DNA of 38,539 bases from a virus. The number at the start of each line of letters is the position of its first letter. Position 1 is the first letter of the stretch. The stretch spans positions 1 through 38,539 of the IMG/VR virus record IMGVR_UViG_3300014050_001467; one strand, 5' to 3'. The position numbers and the translations under genes are program-made. Positions 1 through 7,168 of the stretch are shown here, piece after piece. The notes beneath the pieces are model-generated. The model was not told the origin of the DNA and did no database searches. It saw only the letters and a list, made by a program, of their open reading frames with translations.

Positions 1-2
1 CG

Positions 3-188
3 GTTTTAATGATAGAGAAAGGTTTTACAGGAACAGCTTGGCTTAGTGAAGTGGTTATTGTACCTTTTATGGTATTTCAATTAGTAAGTGCTCTTAAAAA
101 TGCCTCAATGGCTGGATATATTAAAGTGGGCTTATTAAACGAGATATTAGATAAAATAGATAACCACAAAGGAAAAAGACAAGAATGA
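3..188 (+). CDS. Holin-like protein, C-terminal fragment (5' truncated)
   Basis: The gene is cut by the window edge; 61 residues remain in the frame that ends at the TGA overlapping the next start codon (ATGA). The visible part holds a hydrophobic stretch (TAWLSEVVIVPFMVFQLVSA) followed by a polar tail with KVGLLNEILDKIDNHKG. A last membrane segment with a charged, Asn/Lys-rich end is typical of phage holins of the toxin-secretion/lysis type, which permeabilise the inner membrane at lysis. The 4-nt overlap with a secreted nuclease gene suggests co-translation. Holin is an inference from this layout and the tail; other small phage membrane proteins are possible. Confidence 0.4.
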   Translation, partial: VLMIEKGFTGTAWLSEVVIVPFMVFQLVSALKNASMAGYIKVGLLNEILDKIDNHKGKRQE

Positions 189-775
189 AAAAATTAATAT
201 TACTATTTTTATTTCTACCTCTGTTTTCATTTGCTCAAAAACGAGATAGTGTTTATGTTGAAAATAAAGTTTTTACACTAGTGTATTCCGAAGTATTAGA
301 ACAACCAAAATGGGTTAAGTACAAAGTTACTTGTGCTGAAAATAATGTATCTCGTAAAGGATTAGATTTCTACAAAGAAAAAACAATACACACCTCAGAT
401 CATGAAGACTATGTGGCAAATGAATGGGACAAAGGACATATGGCCCCAGCTGCTGCTTTTGGATGTGATGCTGCTTTACTTAAACAAACATTTACTTATC
501 TAAATTCATCCCTCCAACACCAATCTCTAAACAGAGGAGTATGGAAAGAACTTGAAGAATATGAAAGACAGCTAAGACAAAAAGCAGACGATATTGAAAT
601 TTATATTAGAGTAGATTTCAATCCACCTCTCAAAAAGGTAACAGGAGGTGCAACTATACCTAGTGGCTTTTATAAAACAATCAAATCAAAAAAACTTAAT
701 ATAAACGAGTGCTATTATTTTTATAATATAGCTCCTACTAAAGATTTAAAATCACATAAGATTAATTGTGAATAG
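185..775 (+). CDS. Secreted DNA/RNA non-specific endonuclease
   Basis: This is a 196-aa protein of the Serratia-type (NUC1) beta-beta-alpha-metal nuclease family, which cleaves DNA and RNA without sequence preference using one Mg2+. Residues 1-17 form a signal peptide (lysine pair, leucine-rich core, FSFAQ cleavage region), so it should be exported to the periplasm or outside. The family signature DRGH appears as DKGHMAP at 82-88, with H85 the expected general base. The metal-ligand block follows as YLNSSLQHQSLNRGVW (about 105-120), with N116 the likely Mg2+ ligand. It starts 4 nt inside the holin-like gene. The length is short for the family (usually about 230-280 aa). It could attack competing DNA, recycle nucleotides or act during lysis. 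The family call is firm; the role is inferred. Confidence 0.85.
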   Translation: MKKLILLFLFLPLFSFAQKRDSVYVENKVFTLVYSEVLEQPKWVKYKVTCAENNVSRKGLDFYKEKTIHTSDHEDYVANEWDKGHMAPAAAFGCDAALLKQTFTYLNSSLQHQSLNRGVWKELEEYERQLRQKADDIEIYIRVDFNPPLKKVTGGATIPSGFYKTIKSKKLNINECYYFYNIAPTKDLKSHKINCE

Positions 776-777
776 TT

Positions 778-1824
778 ATGAAACAAAAAATATTTCCCTT
801 TTTAATAGCCTTTTCAGCGCTATCGGTTTCGGCATCAGCTGCTTTTTATTCAATTAGTGGCTTAAGTAAACTATTTGCTGGAGCAAGTACCCAAGTAATA
901 ATAATGGCTTCTTCGCTTGAAGTAGCTAAATTAGTTATTGCATCATTGCTTTACCAATATTGGGGTTCAATTAATAGAGCTTTAAGAACATACCTAGTGG
1001 CCGCCGCTGTTGTATTAGTTTTAATTACATCAATGGGAATATACGGGTATCTTTCGAGTGCATACCAATCAACTGCTAATAAAGAAGGAATAGCTACACA
1101 ACAAATTACTGCTCTAGAAACCAAAAAGAAATTATACGAACAAACTAGAGATAACATAATCCAAGAAAAACAATCGTTAGCTAATCTTAAAAATACTTTA
1201 TCCAAAGGTTCAGTAACCCAATACACAGATAAAAAAGGCAATCTAGTAGTTAGGTCAAATAACTCTAGCATAAAGCAAATAGAATCAGCAAATAAAACTG
1301 AGGAAAAATTAACGTATAAATTAGATATAGTAAACGATTCTATATTTGCTTTAGAAAACAAAATATTAGAAACTAAAGTATTTAACGAATCTACAAGTGA
1401 ATTGGGCCCTTTAAAATATTTATCTAATTTATTAGGGGTTTCAATGGATAAAATAGTAAATTGGCTTTTATTAATTATAATATTTGTATTTGACCCCCTT
1501 GCTATTTCACTTGTAATAGCTGCTAATTTTGCTTTTAGTCAATTGCTACCCAAAAAGGAATATCCGTTAGAGGAAAAAATAGAAGATATGAAACGAGTAG
1601 TAGATGCATACGACTCTTTAGAAAAAGAAGCAAATGAATATAGCACCATAGAACAAGCACTAAATGAAATAGAGAATATTAACCAAAGCAATGATTATAA
1701 ACTAATGGAAACCCGATCTAATCCAGACCAACAATGGAAAAAAAATAAAATTAGTGAAGAAATACAAAAAATTAGAGGGAAATTGCCATCCAAAAAAGAT
1801 GATGATACTATAACTTATTTTTAA
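778..1824 (+). CDS. Four-TM membrane protein with central coiled coil, unknown function
   Basis: The protein has 348 aa. Three hydrophobic segments lie at about 5-27, 38-60 and 71-92, then a long charged, heptad-like stretch at about 100-200 (rich in Lys, Gln and Glu), then a fourth segment at about 226-250 (IVNWLLLIIIFVFDPLAISL), and a charged, probably cytoplasmic tail. The coiled coil should therefore sit as a loop between membrane segments on one side of the inner membrane. I recall similar proteins in marine T4-like phages, always of unknown function. The gene starts 2 nt after the nuclease stop, with TAGTT just before ATG, and is followed by a promoter-like site, so it probably closes this transcription unit. 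No enzymatic motif is visible. Confidence 0.75.
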   Translation: MKQKIFPFLIAFSALSVSASAAFYSISGLSKLFAGASTQVIIMASSLEVAKLVIASLLYQYWGSINRALRTYLVAAAVVLVLITSMGIYGYLSSAYQSTANKEGIATQQITALETKKKLYEQTRDNIIQEKQSLANLKNTLSKGSVTQYTDKKGNLVVRSNNSSIKQIESANKTEEKLTYKLDIVNDSIFALENKILETKVFNESTSELGPLKYLSNLLGVSMDKIVNWLLLIIIFVFDPLAISLVIAANFAFSQLLPKKEYPLEEKIEDMKRVVDAYDSLEKEANEYSTIEQALNEIENINQSNDYKLMETRSNPDQQWKKNKISEEIQKIRGKLPSKKDDDTITYF

Positions 1825-1831
1825 AAATAGC

Positions 1832-1862
1832 TTGGCTGTGTAAAACTCTGTTCGTATATTTA
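1832..1862 (+). promoter_or_regulatory. Promoter candidate TTGGC-N18-TATATTTA
   Basis: TTGGC at 1832-1836 and TATATTTA at 1855-1862 are separated by exactly 18 nt in the 56-nt gap between two genes. The same pair with the same spacing occurs before mgsA, folE and the hsp20 leader. The form agrees with the Bacteroidetes primary sigma promoter (TTTG near -33, TAnnTTTG near -7). Transcription would begin about 10-13 nt before the ATG at 1881. Confidence 0.65.
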
Positions 1863-1880
1863 AATAAATAAAGGTTTTAT

Positions 1881-2414
1881 ATGCACTATTGTTATTTAGA
1901 TACTTTCATTAAACACACAGAGGATGTTGTCAATGCTAAATTATCCTCATACCAAAAACTAAATTACAATCGTTTCATGTGGTGGAGAACCCACACAGAC
2001 AATAACGACCCCCTAAGTAAACGTTTGCCCCTTAAAGATCGAATCATTAATGGGGATTTTGAATTTTCGTCATATTACTGGCAAGCCCAATCTGCTGTCA
2101 TAGTAGGCCGAAACAAAGTGGATCTATCTAAAGATGACCACCGAGAACAAATTAACAAAACTTCTATAGATCTTGAGCGTTATAGAAGACTTATTGCTGA
2201 CTTTGAGAAAGAAGAAACAAAGCGCATATGGGAACTTACAGACGCATTTACTAAAGCTTTTAATCTTACTCACGAGGAATTCCACGCTAATTTAGAAATA
2301 TGGGAGGGGGACATATTAGGGTTATATGAATGGCTGTATGTGTCGCGCCCCCTATCTCCGTGTGAATCCCGCAAAATAGCTCGCAAAAAAGGTGGGAAAT
2401 CTAAAAAAAAGTAA
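1881..2414 (+). CDS. Conserved phage hypothetical protein, 177 aa
   Basis: I do not recognise a domain. The protein is hydrophilic, with an aromatic-rich N-terminal half (NRFMWWRTHTDNNDPLSKR at about 30-48; FEFSSYYWQAQSA) and a very basic tail (KIARKKGGKSKKK). The tail suggests nucleic-acid or membrane-surface contact. It is first behind the promoter at 1832-1862. There is no signal peptide or membrane segment. The tryptophan-rich, sequence-specific core argues for a folded protein rather than a random ORF. Confidence 0.7.
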   Translation: MHYCYLDTFIKHTEDVVNAKLSSYQKLNYNRFMWWRTHTDNNDPLSKRLPLKDRIINGDFEFSSYYWQAQSAVIVGRNKVDLSKDDHREQINKTSIDLERYRRLIADFEKEETKRIWELTDAFTKAFNLTHEEFHANLEIWEGDILGLYEWLYVSRPLSPCESRKIARKKGGKSKKK

Positions 2415-2439
2415 TTATATTTAACCATAAATAAAAGTT

Positions 2440-2817
2440 ATGAACCTACGCTACAAATACAAAAAACTATTAGTTTGGCTACAGAGTAAAGCCATTAAAA
2501 ATCCCCCATTAACCGAGCGAGAATATCTAACCAAAAAGGTAATCATCAGACTACTATCAAATCCTAAAACACACTATTTGATGACGCCCTCAAGTCGTTA
2601 TTATATACAAACCGAGGATAAAAGATATACCATTATACTTCAAAACAATTTTGTAAAACTTACAAATCATAGATATTCGTTCGAATTTACTATTGGTTCG
2701 TATGTTTCAAATGAACTTATTAAATTGGTTGAACGGGCTATTGAAAAAAATAGAAGCAAAATGGAAGACGAGCTATCTAAAAATGAAATAAACATACTAA
2801 AAGAATTATTAAAATGA
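2440..2817 (+). CDS. Hypothetical protein, 125 aa
   Basis: No family is recognised. The N-terminus is strongly basic (RYKYKKLLVWLQSKAIKN), followed by an alpha/beta-looking core with alternating aromatic strands (SRYYIQTEDKRYTIILQNN) and a Lys/Glu-rich C-terminal helix. It starts 25 nt after the previous stop with AAAAGTT directly before the ATG, a start context seen at several genes here. It is the last gene before the hairpin and homing-endonuclease insertion. Confidence 0.65.
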   Translation: MNLRYKYKKLLVWLQSKAIKNPPLTEREYLTKKVIIRLLSNPKTHYLMTPSSRYYIQTEDKRYTIILQNNFVKLTNHRYSFEFTIGSYVSNELIKLVERAIEKNRSKMEDELSKNEINILKELLK

Positions 2818-2825
2818 TAAAAATA

Positions 2826-2849
2826 TAAGAGAACAAGATTATTCTCTTA
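2826..2849 (+). other. Intergenic hairpin (weak terminator candidate)
   Basis: An 8-bp perfect stem (TAAGAGAA paired with TTCTCTTA) closes an 8-nt loop. It lies 8 nt after a stop codon. A run of seven T follows, but only after a gap of about 13 nt, so it is not a canonical intrinsic terminator. The T-run may instead belong to the upstream region of the endonuclease gene. Confidence 0.3.
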
Positions 2850-2903
2850 AGAATAAACAGACTTTTTTTATTGTCTTCCACATATTTATAATAAACGGAA
2901 GAT

Positions 2904-3578
2904 ATGAAAAAAAGTGGAATTTATAAGATTACAAATCCAAAAGGGGAAGTTTATATAGGACATTCTAGAGATTTAAATAGAAGAGAAAATAATTATAAGT
3001 TGTTTCAAGTAAAAACCCAACCATTAATTTTAGAATCTTTATACATTTATGGGTGGGTAAACCATACTTTTAAAATTTTAGAATATACTGATAATTTAAA
3101 AGAAAGAGAAAAATATTGGATTAAGAAATTTGATTCTTTTAATAATGGGATGAATAATAATAGGGGTGGAGGAGGACCTGAAGGCCATACTGAAGAGACT
3201 AGAAAACTTATTAGTGAAAAGTCCAAAGCTAATCCTGGAAAACGAGTAAATTCCCACTGGAAAGGAAAACCAAAACCATTACATATAATAGAAGCAAATA
3301 AAGCAAACCCAGGGAAAAGAAAAGACTCCCATTGGAAAGGAAAAACTAGAAGTGAAGAAAATAAACTTAAAATTAGCCAATCTAAAAAAGGAAAACCCAT
3401 CCCATCTAATAATAAACCTATCCTTCAATATACCAAACAAGGGGAATTTATTCAAGAACATCCAAGTATTGAAAAAGCAGCTAAGAATATTGGGGGAAAT
3501 CCAACAGCAATCAATAATGCTTTAAGAAAAGGTGGAGAAGCAACTTCTGCTTCATATATTTGGAGATATAAAAATTAA
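2904..3578 (+). CDS. GIY-YIG homing endonuclease (free-standing)
   Basis: This 224-aa selfish endonuclease has the GIY motif at 5-7, YIG at 17-19, Arg in SRDLNRR (21-27) and the catalytic Glu in LKEREKYWI (65-73). The middle is a DNA-binding linker with NUMOD3-like repeats: ANPGKRxxSHWKGK occurs twice (109-122 and 134-147), then SEENKLKISQSKKGK. The C-terminus (171-224) is a NUMOD1-like helix-turn-helix ending in YIWRYK. Such enzymes cut a target in related phages and spread their own gene. It sits between two unrelated phage genes rather than inside one, with its own AT-rich upstream region that carries ACTTTTTTT and ATATTTATAAT. The family call is secure. Confidence 0.92.
   Translation: MKKSGIYKITNPKGEVYIGHSRDLNRRENNYKLFQVKTQPLILESLYIYGWVNHTFKILEYTDNLKEREKYWIKKFDSFNNGMNNNRGGGGPEGHTEETRKLISEKSKANPGKRVNSHWKGKPKPLHIIEANKANPGKRKDSHWKGKTRSEENKLKISQSKKGKPIPSNNKPILQYTKQGEFIQEHPSIEKAAKNIGGNPTAINNALRKGGEATSASYIWRYKN
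3228..3344 (+). repeat. Internal duplication in GIY-YIG linker
   Basis: Two copies of a 14-codon unit (3228-3269 and 3303-3344) encode ANPGKR-x2-SHWKGK. They are diverged at the nucleotide level but nearly identical in protein, so selection acts on the peptide. They match minor-groove-binding NUMOD3 modules. Confidence 0.7.
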
Positions 3579-3590
3579 AATATAAATAAA

Positions 3591-4376
3591 ATGATAAAAG
3601 TATCACACGAAGTACCTATTTGTTTACTTGAGCATAGCCTTAAATTCAATCAATATCAGTACATATTACCTCACTTACTAGACCAAAACGAGCAATATCG
3701 TGAATTTTTCTATAAATCTAAAGCAGAAGGCCGTTATATTATAATGGATAACTCGCTTCATGAATTAGGAAAAGCATACGATAAATCTCGTTTACTATAT
3801 TGGGTGGATGAACTTCAACCCGATGAGTTTATAGTTCCGGATGTGTGGGAAAATAAAACCCAATCTGTAGTTAGCGCTAGAGAATGGGCGAGTATTAAAT
3901 TACCTAAAAATGTAACTAAAGTAGCAGTAGTGCAAGGTAAAAGTTACGAAGATTTCTCGACCAGCTACCAAACATATAAAGATTTAGGTTATAAGAAAAT
4001 AGCGTTCTCGTATGGTGCTAGTTATTATAACGAAGTATACCCGCATATAAACAAGGATTTTGGTAAAGCCATGGGACGCCTGTGGGTAATTAGTTCATTG
4101 TATAAAAACAAAGTTATCGCGAAAAAAGACCGCATACATTTGCTTGGTACAGCTATGCCTTTTGAATTCAAATTCTATAAAGATTATCCATTTATCGAAT
4201 CTATTGACACCTCAAATCCAATTATGGCTGCTTTAGAAGGAACTAAATATACTGATGGGCAACATCCAAAACCAAAGCTTAACATGAATGAAGTTCAAAC
4301 TTGGCCTATTGAAAAAGTGGATGTAGATTTAGTGAATTACAATGTTATTTTATTTAGAGATATAAACAATTTATAA
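3591..4376 (+). CDS. dpdA: DpdA-like DNA 7-deazaguanine transglycosylase (TGT fold)
   Basis: The 261-aa protein has the layout of the tRNA-guanine transglycosylase superfamily. MDNS at 52-55 (D53) takes the place of the general-base Asp in DSGG. IVPDVWEN (81-88, D84) matches the substrate-binding Asp region, VVQG (113-116) matches the GIVQGG loop, LLGT (184-187) matches the MGVG loop, and SIDTSNP (204-210, D206) sits where the nucleophilic Asp lies. The C-terminal zinc site (CxCxxC..H) of tRNA enzymes is missing and the protein is much shorter than a bacterial Tgt (about 375 aa). It lies 1 nt upstream of queC in a run with queD and queE. In phages this combination is known as DpdA, which exchanges guanine in DNA for a 7-deazaguanine base. 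The DNA target is inferred from context. Confidence 0.82.
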   Translation: MIKVSHEVPICLLEHSLKFNQYQYILPHLLDQNEQYREFFYKSKAEGRYIIMDNSLHELGKAYDKSRLLYWVDELQPDEFIVPDVWENKTQSVVSAREWASIKLPKNVTKVAVVQGKSYEDFSTSYQTYKDLGYKKIAFSYGASYYNEVYPHINKDFGKAMGRLWVISSLYKNKVIAKKDRIHLLGTAMPFEFKFYKDYPFIESIDTSNPIMAALEGTKYTDGQHPKPKLNMNEVQTWPIEKVDVDLVNYNVILFRDINNL

Positions 4377-4377
4377 T

Positions 4378-5289
4378 ATGCAACAAAAATTACCTTTCCC
4401 TAAAGACAATGTTGTCGTTTCACTAAGTGGTGGGATGGACAGCAGCACCTTACTTTTACGCTGTTTGAAAGAATACAAAAATGTTGTAGCTGTAAGTTTT
4501 GATTATGGCCAAAAACATCGAGTTGAACTTGAACGAGCACAATCGTTAGTAAATTATATTAATCAAAATCCCGCTCGTATATTTCACCACGATCGTGCTC
4601 CTGGTGGATTCGAAGAAATATATCCATTAGTACAATATCAAGTAATTAAACTTGATGGACTAAGCCAATTACTTAACTCAGCACTCGTAACAGGTGGAGC
4701 CGAAGTACCTGAAGGACACTATGCTGAGGAAAACATGAAATCAACTGTTGTACCTAACCGCAATAAAATCTTTAGTTCAATTATCCAAGCTATTGCCCTA
4801 TCTATTGCTACTCAGCGAAGCCAAGAATGTGATATTGCTTTAGGAGTACATAGTGGTGACCACTTTATTTATCCTGACTGTAGAGAAGAATTTAGAGATG
4901 CAGACTACGATGCTTTTAGAAAAGGTAATTGGGATTCGCATTTGGTTAAGTATTTTACTCCATACTTACAAGGGAACAAATATACTATTTTAAAAGATGG
5001 AGAAGAATTATGTACAGATCTTAGATTAAACTTTGATGAAGTATATTCGCGTACAAATACTTCCTATAAACCAATGCAACATTTAATTCAATACGATAAG
5101 GATGGTAAATCATGGTTTGAAAAAGAATGGTTTAGCGACTACAAATCAGCATCATCAGTAGAGCGAGTTGAAGCATTCCTTAGATTAGGACGTAAAGATC
5201 CTGTAAGTTATGCGGATGAATATGGTCCTGTAACTTGGGATACTGTTAAAAAACACGTTGAAAAGATAATCGAAGAACATGAGAAGTAA
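4378..5289 (+). CDS. queC: QueC-like 7-cyano-7-deazaguanine synthase, zinc site lost
   Basis: This is a 303-aa PP-loop ATPase. LSGGMDSS near residue 17 is the pyrophosphate loop, FDYGQKHR and LGVHSGDHFIYPDCREEF are QueC signatures. QueC turns 7-carboxy-7-deazaguanine into preQ0 through an amide, using ATP and ammonia. In bacterial QueC the C-terminal part binds zinc with four Cys (C..CGxCxxC). Here the matching segments read TNTSYKP and YKSASSVERVEAF, so all four are Ser, Ala or other residues. The protein is also about 70 aa longer than the E. coli enzyme. It starts 1 nt after dpdA and overlaps the next ORF by 11 nt. Whether it makes preQ0 or stops at the amide cannot be read from the sequence. 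Confidence 0.92.
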   Translation: MQQKLPFPKDNVVVSLSGGMDSSTLLLRCLKEYKNVVAVSFDYGQKHRVELERAQSLVNYINQNPARIFHHDRAPGGFEEIYPLVQYQVIKLDGLSQLLNSALVTGGAEVPEGHYAEENMKSTVVPNRNKIFSSIIQAIALSIATQRSQECDIALGVHSGDHFIYPDCREEFRDADYDAFRKGNWDSHLVKYFTPYLQGNKYTILKDGEELCTDLRLNFDEVYSRTNTSYKPMQHLIQYDKDGKSWFEKEWFSDYKSASSVERVEAFLRLGRKDPVSYADEYGPVTWDTVKKHVEKIIEEHEK

Positions 5290-5479
5290 AAAATCTCTAC
5301 CAAAACCACAATATTATGTTGTGGTGGGCCAAGATGGTTTAGTATTTTCGGGTTTGCAATATGGAGAACCAAAATGGGATGCTAATTGGAACAACGCTAA
5401 ACCTTTAGAACTATCATCAACCCAATATTTATTACGAGGAAACAAATATGAATTAATTAAACAAGAAGAAATTTTATGA
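5279..5479 (+). CDS. Small unknown protein in the deazaguanine cassette, 66 aa
   Basis: The ORF starts inside the last codons of queC (11-nt overlap) and overlaps the thioredoxin start by 4 nt (ATGA), so it is translationally embedded in the cassette. It has a basic start (MRSKKSLPKPQYYVVVGQDG) and beta-strand-like segments with many Tyr and Trp, and no cysteine. I know no function. Its fixed place between queC and thioredoxin argues for a real gene. Confidence 0.6.
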   Translation: MRSKKSLPKPQYYVVVGQDGLVFSGLQYGEPKWDANWNNAKPLELSSTQYLLRGNKYELIKQEEIL

Positions 5480-5727
5480 AACAATTATGGTATTTTAGTG
5501 CCGGATGGTGTTCCGGCTGCAAACAATTAGATCCAGTTATAGACCAAATAAAAAAACAAGGAATCTCAGTCAATAAAATAGATATTGATTACACTCCGGA
5601 TGTAACAACAAAGTATAGAATAGAACTTATCCCTACTGTAATTTTAGTAGAAAACGGGCAAGAAGTTAAACGTTTTACCGGAGCGCGTAGTTTTGAACAA
5701 GTAATGAGTTTTTGCAATGGGAAGTAA
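5476..5727 (+). CDS. Thioredoxin-like protein
   Basis: This 83-aa minimal thioredoxin carries the redox motif WCSGC at 11-15 right after the first strand and the cis-proline loop as LIPTVILVENG. It would reduce disulfides in the cytoplasm; in phages such proteins may serve ribonucleotide reductase or a redox-sensitive enzyme. It is shorter than the usual 105 aa because it lacks the N-terminal strand and helix, as in glutaredoxin-sized phage thioredoxins. It overlaps queD by 11 nt, which suggests it belongs functionally to the cassette, for example by keeping cysteines reduced in QueD or QueE. That link is inference. Confidence 0.88.
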   Translation: MKQLWYFSAGWCSGCKQLDPVIDQIKKQGISVNKIDIDYTPDVTTKYRIELIPTVILVENGQEVKRFTGARSFEQVMSFCNGK

Positions 5728-6256
5728 ATTTCAATCAACAAAATTATTTGACGGGTTTTCTACTGTATTCCGCCAGTGGAGGGCCGAAGGTACTTTATGT
5801 AAATATTTACACGGATATGCTATTAGCTTTAGAGTATGGTTCGAAGGTGAATTAGATGAACGCAATTGGGTTTGGGATTTTGGAGGAATGAAACGTGCCA
5901 AAAACACAATTGACGGCCTGAATCCAAAAGCTTGGATGGACTATATGTTTGATCATACCACTATTATAGCCGAGGATGATCCATATCTAAATCATTTCAA
6001 GCAAATGCACTTTGATGGTATTATTCAACTTCGTCTTTTACCAGCGGTAGGAGCTGAGCAATTTGCTAAATATATTTTTACTAAACTTAATGAATTTACA
6101 TTAACCGAAACCAATAATCGTGTTAGAGTAGCAAAAGTAGAAGTATATGAAAACGAACGCAATTCTGCTACATATGAAGATCCAACCCAAACATTAGTTA
6201 TACCCAAATCAGACAGACCATCTAATTGGTCAGAACCAACATATACCTTATATTAG
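5717..6256 (+). CDS. queD: QueD-like 6-carboxy-tetrahydropterin synthase, altered zinc site
   Basis: This 179-aa protein belongs to the PTPS/QueD family, which converts dihydroneopterin triphosphate to 6-carboxytetrahydropterin. Family landmarks are FSTVFRQW (14-21), the catalytic Cys in TLCKYLHGY (C28), WVWDFGGMK (51-59), FDH (78-80) and a late Glu in VEVYENE. The three zinc His of bacterial QueD (in FxAAH and HGH) align with F18, H32 and Y34, so two of three ligands are missing while Cys and Asp/His of the catalytic set remain. I recall similar FSTVFRQW versions in marine phages, so this is probably a phage subfamily rather than decay. It overlaps the thioredoxin gene by 11 nt. Confidence 0.85.
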   Translation: MGSKFQSTKLFDGFSTVFRQWRAEGTLCKYLHGYAISFRVWFEGELDERNWVWDFGGMKRAKNTIDGLNPKAWMDYMFDHTTIIAEDDPYLNHFKQMHFDGIIQLRLLPAVGAEQFAKYIFTKLNEFTLTETNNRVRVAKVEVYENERNSATYEDPTQTLVIPKSDRPSNWSEPTYTLY

Positions 6257-6278
6257 ATTAATATTAAAAAAATATAAT

Positions 6279-7115
6279 ATGAAATTAAACTTAGTAAAAG
6301 GGGGAATATTCCCTATAAAAGACAATCTTGAAAATGATTCAACAGGATTTAAATACTCAGGAACTTTTCAAGGAGAGGGAAAATTAACAGGCACTGCATG
6401 CCTTTTTATTCGCACATCAGCGTGCAATTTAAGATGTGCTTGGGTTGGGTTAGATGGAAATGGGTCATTATGTGATACTCCCTATTCTAGTCATAATCCT
6501 GAAAAAAATCAAATGGAAGTAGATGATATAATAAGAATAGTACTAGACAATACCCTCTCTCAAAATATTTCCCATATTGTTATTTCAGGGGGAGAACCGA
6601 CTATGCAAACTGAATCTCTAATTGACTTATTAAAGAAGTTAAAAAATAGAGGATATCATACTACTATTGAAACTAACGCAACTTTATTTGACAAATCTAT
6701 TTCTCAATATACTGATTTAGTTTCTATGTCTCCTAAATTATCTTCTTCAACCCCATGGGAAGCCAATTTAAAAAATTCGGGAGTAATATATAAAAAGAAT
6801 TGGGCAGAAAGGCATGAACGAGATCGAATTAATATTGAGGCTATCCAACAATATATTAATGGTTGTAAAGAGTTTGGTAAAGATTTTCAATTAAAGTTTG
6901 TTATTACTACTGATCAAGATATAAAAGAAATTGAAAGTATTTTATCTAAATTAAAAAATTTTGTTCCTTCTGATGTATGTCTAATGCCCGAAGGAGTAGA
7001 TGTTAATACTTTAAATTCAAGAACAGGATGGATTGCGGAACAAGCAGTTATGAGGGGGTGGAGGTTTTGCCCAAGATTGCATATTATGATGTTTGGGAAA
7101 AATAGATATGTGTAA
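6279..7115 (+). CDS. queE: QueE-like 7-carboxy-7-deazaguanine synthase (radical SAM)
   Basis: This 278-aa radical SAM enzyme makes 7-carboxy-7-deazaguanine from 6-carboxytetrahydropterin. It has the QueE entry FQGEG (30-34), the cluster-binding cysteines in RTSACNLRC (C49, C53) and a third, C65, in LCDTPYSS, plus the SAM loop ISGGEP at 102-107. The spacing is CX3C-X11-C, not the CX3CX2C common in radical SAM proteins: about nine extra residues (VGLDGNGSL) lie in the cluster loop. QueE variants with unusual cluster loops are known, so it may well be active. It follows queD by 22 nt and is the last gene before the mgsA promoter. Confidence 0.88.
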   Translation: MKLNLVKGGIFPIKDNLENDSTGFKYSGTFQGEGKLTGTACLFIRTSACNLRCAWVGLDGNGSLCDTPYSSHNPEKNQMEVDDIIRIVLDNTLSQNISHIVISGGEPTMQTESLIDLLKKLKNRGYHTTIETNATLFDKSISQYTDLVSMSPKLSSSTPWEANLKNSGVIYKKNWAERHERDRINIEAIQQYINGCKEFGKDFQLKFVITTDQDIKEIESILSKLKNFVPSDVCLMPEGVDVNTLNSRTGWIAEQAVMRGWRFCPRLHIMMFGKNRYV

Positions 7116-7134
7116 AAAGTTATACATAAATTAT

Positions 7135-7165
7135 TTGGAATTGTAGAATAGATTCCATATATTTA
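7135..7165 (+). promoter_or_regulatory. Promoter candidate TTGGA-N18-TATATTTA before mgsA
   Basis: TTGGA (7135-7139) and TATATTTA (7158-7165) with an 18-nt spacer fill the only gap between queE and mgsA. The -10-like box ends only 3 nt before the mgsA ATG, so a normal start site would give a transcript with almost no leader. Confidence 0.65.
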
Positions 7166-7168
7166 CAT

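Noticed and set aside
951-1361. Minus-strand open frame of 136 aa
   Set aside because: It is antisense to the coiled-coil membrane protein gene, and its composition mirrors that gene. All minus-strand frames in the window (for example at 3047-3400, 18760-19176, 23177-23617 and 32788-33108) are of this kind.
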